From Pseudomonadota bacterium (lineage in GTDB: Bacteria > Pseudomonadota > Gammaproteobacteria > Xanthomonadales > SZUA-38): a DNA stretch of 64,000 nt. This document shows positions 49,714 through 57,485 of the stretch, one piece after another. The stretch spans positions 1 to 64,000 of the forward strand of contig JBCCCR010000027.1 in assembly GCA_039033415.1 (NCBI GenBank), read 5' to 3'. Below the pieces are notes generated by a model, which was not told the DNA's origin, searched no databases, and saw only the letters and a program-made list of their open reading frames with translations. Each line of letters begins with the position of its first letter. Within the stretch, counting starts at the first letter, position 1. Made by a program: the position numbers and the translations under genes.

Positions 49714-50340
49714 GTGGTTTCGTTGACCGCACCTCGCTTTGAATGTATCGAACTCGCCGGCGCCAGCCTCCGCTGGGCGCCCCAGGCTGTCGATCCCGAG
49801 CAGGCCGATCGATGGCTGGCTGAGCTGACAACGGAGATCTCCTGGCGTGGCGAGACGCTCAAGATGTACGGGCGGGAGGTGCCGGTACCACGCCTCATCG
49901 CCTGGTACGGCGACCCTGGCACCGACTACCGCTACTCCGGCGTCAATCACGCGCCGCAGCCCTGGAGCCCCACGCTGGCGTCGCTTCGGCGCTGGCTCGC
50001 CAGCGCCTGTGGCCATCCGTTTAACTCGGTTCTGGCCAACCTCTATCGCGATGGACAGGACGCGATGGGGTGGCACGCGGACAACGAGCGGGAGCTCGGA
50101 CGGCAGCCGGTGATTGCGTCGCTTAGCCTGGGTGCGACCCGACGAATGCGCTTTCGGCGGGTCGACCGGTCGCACCAGAGTTTTCACCTGGATCTGACCC
50201 ACGGGAGTCTGCTGGTGATGCAAGGCCAAACGCAGGAACACTGGCAGCACGCAATCACCCGAACCCAGCGGACCGTGGCACCCCGAATGAATCTGACGTT
50301 TCGCCAGATCTCCCCGGCGGATGGCCCTCGCCCAGGCTGA
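49714..50340 (+). CDS. AlkB-family 2-oxoglutarate/Fe(II) dioxygenase, 208 aa
   Basis: Repairs alkylated nucleobases by oxidative demethylation. Iron ligands are in GWHADNE (His and Asp, ~residue 117) and HWQHAI (~172); 2-oxoglutarate is bound by Arg in APRMNLTFR. The residues near YREVPVPRLIAWYG fit ALKBH2/3-like bacterial AlkB. GTG start at 49714; divergent from the beta-helix gene. Confidence 0.9.
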   Translation: MVSLTAPRFECIELAGASLRWAPQAVDPEQADRWLAELTTEISWRGETLKMYGREVPVPRLIAWYGDPGTDYRYSGVNHAPQPWSPTLASLRRWLASACGHPFNSVLANLYRDGQDAMGWHADNERELGRQPVIASLSLGATRRMRFRRVDRSHQSFHLDLTHGSLLVMQGQTQEHWQHAITRTQRTVAPRMNLTFRQISPADGPRPG

Positions 50341-50374
50341 TCGACACGCGCCGGCAGGAGGCGGGCACGGTACA

Positions 50375-50464
50375 ATGACAAGCATGACTACCTTCCTGCG
50401 AAAATTTGTCGGCGTCATGCTGCTGCTGTGGACCGTCGGCTACACCTCAATCCTGGCGTTGTGA
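50375..50464 (+). CDS. Tiny membrane peptide upstream of xpaC-like gene, 29 aa
   Basis: MTSMTTFLRKFVGVMLLLWT at the start and a hydrophobic run to the end form one transmembrane helix with a basic N-side. A second ATG at 50384 gives 26 residues. The stop is 1 bp before the XpaC-like start, so it is probably co-translated. Similar tiny membrane proteins occur in other gammaproteobacterial operons, but this is inferred from sequence alone. Confidence 0.5.
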   Translation: MTSMTTFLRKFVGVMLLLWTVGYTSILAL

Positions 50465-50465
50465 C

Positions 50466-51278
50466 ATGAACAAGCCTCCCGTTGCGCCGCTGCCGCCACG
50501 CACGCCGCAGGCCCTCATGCTATTTGTGCTGCCGCTGCCGCTGCTGGCCGTTGTGCTCGCCGCGGTGGTGAGCGGGGACCTGCTGCGCCTGGCGAGTAGC
50601 GCCGGATGCCTGGCCATTTTCATGACCGCTGCGGTGCTGATGCGCAAAGGGATGCTGGAGGAGATGGCTTTTGCCCAGCGTCGGCATGTAATAAAAGCGC
50701 CGGCGCCGTTGAAGCTGCTGAGTTCACTCCTCGTGGGTGGGGCGACCACCCTCAGCGCGCTGACCCTGTCTGCGAACGGATTGTTTGACGCGGTGGCTTT
50801 TGGGCTGGGTGCGCTGAGCGGGTCCCTCCTGCTCTACGGACTGGACCCGAGGCCTTCTCGGTCAGCACAGCTCGATGCCGCCGGTGCCCAGGTGCTTGCG
50901 TTGGCCGAGCAAAAGATCCTGGCGATTGAGCAGGCGAACAGCGAGATTCAGTGCGCTGAGCTGACGCAGCGGCTCGATCGCATCACCGATAAGGCGCGCG
51001 GCGTGCTGGATGTGCTGGAAAAACAGCCGGCGCAGCTCGGCAGCGCCCGCCGGTTTCTGAGCAATTACCTTGAGGGCGCTGAGCGGGTTGCCCGGGGCTT
51101 TGCCCGGACGCACCCGCAGGCGGGCGATCAGGCGCTGGAAGAGAAGTTTCGCAGCGTCCTGGAGACCATTGAAGGCGCGTTTGATCAGCAGCGCGAGCGC
51201 CTCCTGGAGGACGAGATGATGGATCTGGATGTGCAGATCGAAGTCCTGAAGACCCAGATCGAGCGAGAGGGTGTCTGA
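50466..51278 (+). CDS. XpaC-family membrane protein, 270 aa
   Basis: Four hydrophobic segments in the first ~125 residues are followed by a long cytoplasmic coiled-coil/helical domain (QKILAIEQANSEIQCAELTQ onward), the layout of XpaC (5-bromo-4-chloroindolyl phosphate hydrolysis protein). The gene overlaps the TelA-like gene by 8 bp; XpaC-TelA pairs are a recurring unit, linked to tellurite and envelope-stress tolerance. Confidence 0.85.
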   Translation: MNKPPVAPLPPRTPQALMLFVLPLPLLAVVLAAVVSGDLLRLASSAGCLAIFMTAAVLMRKGMLEEMAFAQRRHVIKAPAPLKLLSSLLVGGATTLSALTLSANGLFDAVAFGLGALSGSLLLYGLDPRPSRSAQLDAAGAQVLALAEQKILAIEQANSEIQCAELTQRLDRITDKARGVLDVLEKQPAQLGSARRFLSNYLEGAERVARGFARTHPQAGDQALEEKFRSVLETIEGAFDQQRERLLEDEMMDLDVQIEVLKTQIEREGV

Positions 51279-52272
51279 CAGCAGCCGGACCCTGAAGCCC
51301 GAGCAGTCAGGTGCGGTGTCTTCGCCGGCTGCCGCGGTACCGCAGGCGGATCTGGCGAACGTCCCTCTGGATGCGCAGACTCGGGACAAGCTCCTCGCTG
51401 AGCTGGACCTGACCGATTCCCAGTCGATCATTTTCTTTGGCGTGAAGGCACAGCGCCTGCTTTCCCGGGTCACCCGACGCATGATGAAACTCGCGTCCGC
51501 CGGTGGGCCGAGCAAAGCGAGCCAGGACCTGGACGACATGCTCGCCGTCATCCGTCAGTTTCAGCCCGACACGGGCAGCAGCTGGCTCGGCCGTCTACTG
51601 GGTTCACGGCGCCGGCGATTGCTGCGCGATGTCGCTGAGGTGGTCAATCGTATCGACGCGGCCGCTGCGACCCTAGAGCGCCGCAAAACCGAGCTGCTCA
51701 CCGAAGTGGTGGCCATGGATCGCCTGCTCGAGCAGTGCCGTGAGGCGTTAACCCAGGTCGCCCGCTACGAAAAGGCGGGTCGCTACAAGCTGGCCGGGCT
51801 CAAAGACCCCTCGAGCGACATCAGCGGCGCGAGGCTGGATGAGTTGCTCGGTCGCTGCGAGGATCTGAGCATCAGTCATGTGCTTGCGCAGCAGGCGCTC
51901 GCGACGCTGCTCACGGCACAGCATGCCAGCAAAGGTCTCCACAGCCGCGTCGGGGCGGTGCTCGATCAGACGGTGCCGGCCTGGCAGCTGCATATGAGCC
52001 ACCTGCTGGCCCTGTGGCGCGGCGAGCAGATCAACGACGCCCTGGATGACGTGAAAGGCATGCACGGCGAACTGGACCAAATGAGTGAACAGCTAGCCGC
52101 CGCCCGTGCGGCGGTCCGCGGTGAGCTGGCCAGCGGTCGTCGAGATGCGGAGGCGCTCGCCGTCGCCAATCAGGCCTTGGCCGAGGCGGTCACCGAAAGC
52201 GCTGCGCTGGCCCAGTCCGCCAGCGAAGCCGTGAGCCACTTGGTTAGTGATCTCGGTTCGGCCAAGTCATGA
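51271..52272 (+). CDS. TelA-family toxic anion resistance protein, 333 aa
   Basis: GTG start inside the end of the XpaC-like gene. The TelA signature is DLTDSQSIIFFGVKAQRLLS (residues ~47-66) and the rest is a helical coiled-coil-rich domain. The family is associated with tellurite resistance, though the biochemical action is unknown. Soluble, probably membrane-associated through XpaC. Confidence 0.88.
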   Translation: MSDSSRTLKPEQSGAVSSPAAAVPQADLANVPLDAQTRDKLLAELDLTDSQSIIFFGVKAQRLLSRVTRRMMKLASAGGPSKASQDLDDMLAVIRQFQPDTGSSWLGRLLGSRRRRLLRDVAEVVNRIDAAAATLERRKTELLTEVVAMDRLLEQCREALTQVARYEKAGRYKLAGLKDPSSDISGARLDELLGRCEDLSISHVLAQQALATLLTAQHASKGLHSRVGAVLDQTVPAWQLHMSHLLALWRGEQINDALDDVKGMHGELDQMSEQLAAARAAVRGELASGRRDAEALAVANQALAEAVTESAALAQSASEAVSHLVSDLGSAKS

Positions 52273-52350
52273 CGCTGGGCCGCCCGGAAGTTTCCCCTCG
52301 CCACGCGCCATGGCTGAGACCGCACGACCGACCATTCCGCCGGGACATCG

Positions 52351-52998
52351 GTGTCGGCTAGCCGGCTTCGCGTAACCCCGGTGCGCGCCTGGCCTGCCAG
52401 CGCGTGGCTGCTGGTGGTGGTCAATCTGATCCCCGTTTTGGGAGTGCTGCTGTTGGACTGGGAGGTGCTGACCGTCCTGGTGTTGTTCTGGCTGGAAAAC
52501 GTCATGGTGGGCCTGGTGAACCTGATCCGCATGGGCTGGGTCTCAGCGCCGCTGGCGAAGAAGCTCCCTAATATGGGTTTTTTCTCGGTGCACTATGGCG
52601 GCTTTGCGCTTGGCCACGGCTTTGCGGTGACCCATTTCTTTGGCGATGGCTCAACCTTGGACCTGGCGCCGCAATCGCTGTGGACCTTTGTGCAGGATCA
52701 GGGCCTGGTGCTAGCGGCCCTGGCCATTGGCGTCAGTCACCTGGTGTCGTTTGCGCTGAACGATCTGGGCAGCAAACGCTTCAAAGCCGCAACGCTCTCT
52801 TCGGTGTTGCAGGAGGTCTATCGACGCGTCATCATCCTGCACGTGACCATTCTGGTGGGTGGGTTCCTGGTCACCGCGCTGGGATCCCCGGTATGGGCTC
52901 TGCTGGTGCTGGTCGCGCTGAAAACGTTCCTCGATCTCAACGGCCATCTGGGCCGTCTGGCCCGGGGCCAGGCGGCTGGAGAGTTTAGCGTTCGCTGA
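52351..52998 (+). CDS. DUF6498-like membrane protein, 215 aa
   Basis: Multiple transmembrane helices: about residues 15-37, 38-58, 70-95, 110-135 and 155-185. WLENVMVGLVNLIRM and SVHYGGFALGHGFAV are the recognisable family stretches. GTG start at 52351. Convergent with pyrC, overlapping its 3' end by 14 bp. Confidence 0.8.
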   Translation: MSASRLRVTPVRAWPASAWLLVVVNLIPVLGVLLLDWEVLTVLVLFWLENVMVGLVNLIRMGWVSAPLAKKLPNMGFFSVHYGGFALGHGFAVTHFFGDGSTLDLAPQSLWTFVQDQGLVLAALAIGVSHLVSFALNDLGSKRFKAATLSSVLQEVYRRVIILHVTILVGGFLVTALGSPVWALLVLVALKTFLDLNGHLGRLARGQAAGEFSVR

Positions 52999-54319
52999 AC
53001 TGGATGGGCTGAACGTCTCGCTGCTCGGTGAGCTGGCCTTGTTCGTAGGCGACGTAGCCATTGATCACGGTGGTGTCGACCGTCGCCCCGAGCGTCATTC
53101 CCTCGAAAGGTGACCAGCCACAGCGTGACAGCACCTGATCGCGGCTGACGGTGCGGCGGTTTTGTGTGTCCATGATGACGAGATCCGCCCAATAACCCTC
53201 GCGGATAAAGCCGCGGTCAATAATGTTGTAGCGCCGAGCGATGTTGTGGCTGGTGCGGTCGACCGCCATCTCCAGCGGCAGCTCGCCGCGCCGAACCAGT
53301 TCAAGCAGCGCGCACATGACGTCCTGGACCAGCGGCAGGCCGGCGGCGGCGCGCGGGTAGGGCACCTCTTTCTCCGCCAGCGTATGAGGCGCGTGATCCG
53401 TCGCGATGGCGTCGATACGCCCTTCAGCCACCGCCTTCAGCAGCGCCTGCCGATCCTCTGGGCGTTTGATTGCCGGGTTGCACTTGATGAAGTTTCCCTT
53501 GTCGGGGTAGCTGGTCTGATCAAAAAACAGGTGATGGACGCAGGCTTCGACCGTGATCTGCTTGTCCTCCACGGGGCCTGGCGCAAACAGCTCAAGCTCC
53601 CGTGCCGTGGTCAGGTGAAGCACGTGCAGCCGCGTACCGTGTTCTTTGGCGAGCCCAACGGCAAAAGACGAGCTTTTCCAGCAGGCCTCTTCGCTGCGTA
53701 TTTCCGGGTGCGCGGTGACGGGAATGTCGTCACCATACTTTTCCTGCGCCGCGGCGTGGTTGGCGGCGATCATGGGGGAATCCTCGCAGTGGGTGGTGAC
53801 AATACCCGGTGCGTGACGAAAGATGTCTTCAAGCGTCGCCGGGTTGTCCACCAGCATATTGCCCGTGGAGGCGCCCATAAAGACTTTGACGCCGGCCGCC
53901 TGCCCGAGCTTCAGGCGCTTGATCTCCTCAATGTTGTCGTTGGTTGCGCCCATATAGAAGGCGTAGTTCGCCCAGGCTTTCTGATTCCCCAGCGCATACT
54001 TCTCCGCCAGTCGCCCGGCGGAGGTCGTGGTCGGATTTGTATTGGGCATCTCCATAAAGCTGGTGATGCCGCCGGCCACCGCCGCCCGTGATTCGCTTTC
54101 TATGTCGCCCTTATGCGTCAACCCCGGCTCGCGAAAATGCACCTGGTCATCGATCATGCCGGGCAGTACCAGCTTGCCGCCGGCATCAATTTCCTTGCGG
54201 GCCGCAGCGTCAATACCCGCTGCCAGCTTCTCGATACGGCCTTTGTTGATCAATATGTCGGACTCCCAGCGCCGGCCTTCGTTGACCAACAGGGCGTTGC
54301 GGATCAGCAGGTCATTCAT
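52985..54319 (-). CDS. pyrC: Dihydroorotase, 444 aa
   Basis: Third step of pyrimidine synthesis, cyclising carbamoyl-aspartate. Metal site residues: [10 protein letters not shown] (~residue 60, with Gln where other amidohydrolases have the first His), carboxylated Lys in GVKVFMGAS, His in [15 protein letters not shown], and Asp in IATDHAPHT. Start at 54319 (MNDLLIRNA) follows the family; an upstream in-frame start is rejected. Overlaps yidD by 8 bp. Confidence 0.93.
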   Translation of the reverse strand: MNDLLIRNALLVNEGRRWESDILINKGRIEKLAAGIDAAARKEIDAGGKLVLPGMIDDQVHFREPGLTHKGDIESESRAAVAGGITSFMEMPNTNPTTTSAGRLAEKYALGNQKAWANYAFYMGATNDNIEEIKRLKLGQAAGVKVFMGASTGNMLVDNPATLEDIFRHAPGIVTTHCEDSPMIAANHAAAQEKYGDDIPVTAHPEIRSEEACWKSSSFAVGLAKEHGTRLHVLHLTTARELELFAPGPVEDKQITVEACVHHLFFDQTSYPDKGNFIKCNPAIKRPEDRQALLKAVAEGRIDAIATDHAPHTLAEKEVPYPRAAAGLPLVQDVMCALLELVRRGELPLEMAVDRTSHNIARRYNIIDRGFIREGYWADLVIMDTQNRRTVSRDQVLSRCGWSPFEGMTLGATVDTTVINGYVAYEQGQLTEQRDVQPIQFSER

Positions 54320-54644
54320 GATTGTCTCGATCAGCGGGTGCGTCACAGCAGTGATGCGGGGTCGGAACCGGGTCCAGACCGCCGCGGCTCAGCGGATGGC
54401 ATCGCAGCAGGCGGCGGGCGCCCAGCAGCACGCCCCGACGGACGCCATAGAGGGCGATCGCCTCGCTGGCGTACTGCGAACAGCTCGGATGAAATCGGCA
54501 CCGCGGCCCGAGCAGCGGACTGATAAAGCGTCGGTAACCTGCCAGCAGCCGGAGCAGCATCGTCTGCACCACATTTGTCGGTGACTGCGGTAGCGTTTGG
54601 CCTGGCTGGGGGTCCTGGGGAGGTGCCGCGTCGAATTCGCTCAC
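54312..54644 (-). CDS. yidD: YidD membrane protein insertion efficiency factor
   Basis: [20 protein letters not shown] and CSQYASEAI with [14 protein letters not shown] are the YidD signature. The family is about 70-90 residues, so the true start may be at ATG 54560 or GTG codons just before it; the GTG at 54644 adds ~28 residues of Pro/Gln-rich sequence. It aids YidC-mediated insertion at the inner membrane. Genetically isolated from rpmH/rnpA/yidC here. Confidence 0.87.
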   Translation of the reverse strand: MSEFDAAPPQDPQPGQTLPQSPTNVVQTMLLRLLAGYRRFISPLLGPRCRFHPSCSQYASEAIALYGVRRGVLLGARRLLRCHPLSRGGLDPVPTPHHCCDAPADRDNHE

Positions 54645-54804
54645 CGGCGGTGGCCGCCGAGCAGGCGACTAGGGAGTTGCTGAAGCATCCGACTTACGAT
54701 ATAACATCGCCCCTGATCGCTCAAGGCAACGCAAAACAAGGGTGTTTTGCCATCGCCTTATCGCGACTTCATTCTTTGAATTTCAACGGGTTATACGAGT
54801 ATTC

Positions 54805-55257
54805 ATGAGTGCTAAGCCAAATGGACTGCCCGAGGGGTATAACCCCAAGGTGAAGCTTCCCAAGAACTACAAACCCACTGCCAAAGAAGAGTACATGTCC
54901 GACCGGCAGCAGGAGTATTTTCGCCAAAAGCTGCTGGTTTGGCGTCAGGAGCTCATCGACGAGTCTCAGCAGACGATCGATCACCTGCGGTCGGAGGTTC
55001 GAGATGTGGGTGACGAGGCGGAGCGTGCGACGCGCGAGACCGAAAACAGTCTGGAGCTGCGCACGCGCGATCGCTATCGCAAGCTGATCAGCAAGATCGA
55101 GCAGGCGCTGCGTCGGATCGATGACGGAAGCTATGGCTACTGCGAAGAGACCGACGAAGAAATTGGCATCCAGCGGCTTGAGGCGCGCCCGATAGCCACG
55201 CTGAGTCTGGATGCTCAAGAGCGCTGGGAGCTGCGGCAGCGCCAGCTCTCCAAATAA
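54805..55257 (+). CDS. dksA: DksA-family RNA polymerase-binding factor, cysteine-poor, 150 aa
   Basis: The coiled-coil (SDRQQEYFRQKLLVWRQELI through TRERYRKLISKIEQALRR region) and the tip acidic pair DVGDEAERA (~residue 70) are intact. The C-terminal zinc-finger region reads GYCEETDEEIG and ATLSLDAQERWE, keeping only one of the four cysteines of E. coli DksA. It should therefore work without zinc, as in DksA2-type proteins. Controls stringent-response promoters with ppGpp. The ATG at 54805 is chosen over longer frames. Confidence 0.9.
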   Translation: MSAKPNGLPEGYNPKVKLPKNYKPTAKEEYMSDRQQEYFRQKLLVWRQELIDESQQTIDHLRSEVRDVGDEAERATRETENSLELRTRDRYRKLISKIEQALRRIDDGSYGYCEETDEEIGIQRLEARPIATLSLDAQERWELRQRQLSK

Positions 55258-55361
55258 CCTGCACCGGAGCCCTTCTCGGGGTCTGAGATCCGGTCATCGG
55301 GCAAACCGCTACGGCTGCCCACCCAACGCCGTTTGACGAGATGCAGGCGCGACCGCGCCGC

Positions 55362-55805
55362 TTAGCTTGCCGCCGCCGCCAGCGACGAACTTGCGTGCTG
55401 GCGGATCGTAGCCAGCATCGAGGCCAAGCCGTTGCTGCGGGTAGGTGAGAGGTGTGACTTGAGCCCGATGTCTTCCACGAACTGCGGCTGGTGCGCCAGG
55501 ATCTCCGATGCCGGCTGGCCCGAGTAAACCCGAAGAACCAGCGCAATCAGGCCGCAGACGATGGCCGAGTCACTCACCGCGCGAAACGTCAGCTCGCCGG
55601 CATCCCCGTGAGCGGTCAGCCAGACCTGTGACTGACAGCCATAGAGCCGGTTTTCATCAACGCGCTGATCTTCGGGAAAGTCGGGGAGCTTTCGCCCGAG
55701 ATCGATAATGTACTGATAACGATCCATCCAGTCGTCGAAGAAGCTGAATTCCTCGACGATTTCCTCCTGGATGTCGCTGATAGGTGTCACCGTTCTGCTC
55801 TCCAT
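55362..55805 (-). CDS. sufE: SufE-family sulfur acceptor protein, 147 aa
   Basis: RLYGCQSQVWL near residue 52 holds the persulfide-carrying Cys that accepts sulfur from a SufS/CsdA desulfurase. Family length and the N-terminal FSFFDDWMDRYQYIIDLGRK agree. It overlaps cysS by 19 bp on the same strand, so translation is linked. No sufS gene is nearby. Confidence 0.9.
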   Translation of the reverse strand: MESRTVTPISDIQEEIVEEFSFFDDWMDRYQYIIDLGRKLPDFPEDQRVDENRLYGCQSQVWLTAHGDAGELTFRAVSDSAIVCGLIALVLRVYSGQPASEILAHQPQFVEDIGLKSHLSPTRSNGLASMLATIRQHASSSLAAAAS

Positions 55806-57157
55806 GTCGTTCCTTCGGCGCCGTCCTCGATTACAATGCCCGCCGCCTTCAGCTCGTCGCGGATAGCGTCAGCCCGCGCGAAATCCCGCTCGGCGCGTGC
55901 CTGCTGGCGTTGCGTGAGCAGCGCCTCGATCCGATCCGCGTCGAGGCTGACGGCTCCTTGTTTGAGCCAAGTATCGGGACTTGCGCCGAGTAGTCCCAGC
56001 AGCGCGCCGCTGGCCAGGATTACCCCCTTTAACTGCGCCCGATCGCTATCCGATTCAAGGCCGGCCACCTGGCTGACCAGCTGATTCAACGCCGCCAATG
56101 CCCGGGGCGTATTGAGATCATCCTCGAGTGCAGCTAGCACCTCGGGATCTGGGTCGCCGGGCGTCGCTGGAAGATGCTCGAGCGTCTTGAGCACGCGATA
56201 CATCTTGTCGAGCCGATCGCGCTGCTGGGTGAGCACCTGCTCCGACCAGTCGAGCGGCTGACGATAATGGGCCGACAGCAGGGTCAGGCGCAGTAGCTCA
56301 CCCGGGTAGTCGTCGAGCAGTTGGTGCACGGTTAGCACGTTGCCCTCGGACTTTGCCATTTTTTCTCGGTGCAGCGTCAGAAAGCCGTTGTGCATCCAGC
56401 AGCCCACGAAGGGGGCGCCGTTGGCGCAGCAGCTCTGAGCCATTTCGTTTTCGTGGTGGGGAAACACCAGGTCCACTCCGCCGCCATGAATATCGATGGT
56501 GGTGCCGAGGTGAGCCCGAATCATGGCTGAGCACTCGATATGCCAGCCGGGTCGCCCGCGGCCCCAGGGGCTGTCCCAGCCCGGCTGATTGCCCGTCGAG
56601 GGCTTCCACAACACAAAGTCTGCCGGCGATTGTTTATAGGGCGCTACGTCCACCCGCGCGCCCGCCAGCAGCTCCTTCACCGAGCGCTTGGACAGGCGGC
56701 CGTAGTTGGGATCGGTCGCCACAGAAAACAGTACGTGTCCTTCGGCCTCATAAGCATGGCCGTTTTCGATCAACGTGCTCACCATATCGATGATGGCGTC
56801 GATGTTTTCTGTGGCTCGCGGCGTCAGATCCGGCTCCAGGGCGCCGAGCGCCGCCATATCCTCGGTATACACGCGCTCGTACTTTTCGGTGATCACATCG
56901 ATTGAGAGATTTTGCGCCTCGGCGGCGTCCATGATCTTGTCGTCGACGTCCGTGAAGTTGCGCGCGTAGATGACCTTTGGATAGCGCTGTCTAAGGAGGC
57001 GATAGAGCACGTCAAACACGACCACCGGTCGGGCGTTGCCGATATGCGCATAGTTGTAAACCGTGGGCCCACAGACGTACATCGTCACTCGGGCTGGATC
57101 CACGGGTTCAAAGAGGCGTTTCTCGCGCGACAGCGTGTTGTAAAGGACAAGGGCCAT
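55787..57157 (-). CDS. cysS: Cysteinyl-tRNA synthetase, 456 aa
   Basis: Charges tRNA-Cys. YAHIGNARPVVVFD (~residue 30) is the HIGH motif, and KMAKSEGN (~residue 260) is the KMSKS motif with Ala in place of Ser. MALVLYNTLSREKRLFEP is the family start; the reading frame continues upstream to 57587-57589 but this extension is not homologous. Length fits the bacterial enzyme. Confidence 0.93.
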   Translation of the reverse strand: MALVLYNTLSREKRLFEPVDPARVTMYVCGPTVYNYAHIGNARPVVVFDVLYRLLRQRYPKVIYARNFTDVDDKIMDAAEAQNLSIDVITEKYERVYTEDMAALGALEPDLTPRATENIDAIIDMVSTLIENGHAYEAEGHVLFSVATDPNYGRLSKRSVKELLAGARVDVAPYKQSPADFVLWKPSTGNQPGWDSPWGRGRPGWHIECSAMIRAHLGTTIDIHGGGVDLVFPHHENEMAQSCCANGAPFVGCWMHNGFLTLHREKMAKSEGNVLTVHQLLDDYPGELLRLTLLSAHYRQPLDWSEQVLTQQRDRLDKMYRVLKTLEHLPATPGDPDPEVLAALEDDLNTPRALAALNQLVSQVAGLESDSDRAQLKGVILASGALLGLLGASPDTWLKQGAVSLDADRIEALLTQRQQARAERDFARADAIRDELKAAGIVIEDGAEGTTWRAER

Positions 57158-57485
57158 GAGGTGTAGCAGTTCCTGACGTTCAGCAAAGGGCGTGATGGTA
57201 TCGCACTTGAAAGACCGAAACCCACCGTTTAGCGCGCTCAAGCGCCTATCCTGGGTTACACTGACCACCTGTAGAAATAAGCACTTGCGGTGGTTTCCAG
57301 CGCTTTTTGTCCAGGTTGTGTCTTTGGAAAAGGTGCTGTGTTTGAATCCCGGGCGCCGTGCAGGGTGCCGGAGTGTTGACGTGCCGGGCGCCGAGCGTCG
57401 GAAGTTACGCTTGCCGCGCGGCTGGAGAGCGCTGCCGCTGACCCCAGGGTCGCGGCGGCGCGTCAGGAAACGATAGAGGTCGATC
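57158..57485. other. Divergent region between cysS and the cyclase gene, 328 bp
   Basis: I see no supported gene. It must contain promoters for leftward cysS and the rightward cyclase. AGAGGTCGATC precedes the TTG start at 57486. Nothing else distinctive was seen. Confidence 0.4.
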
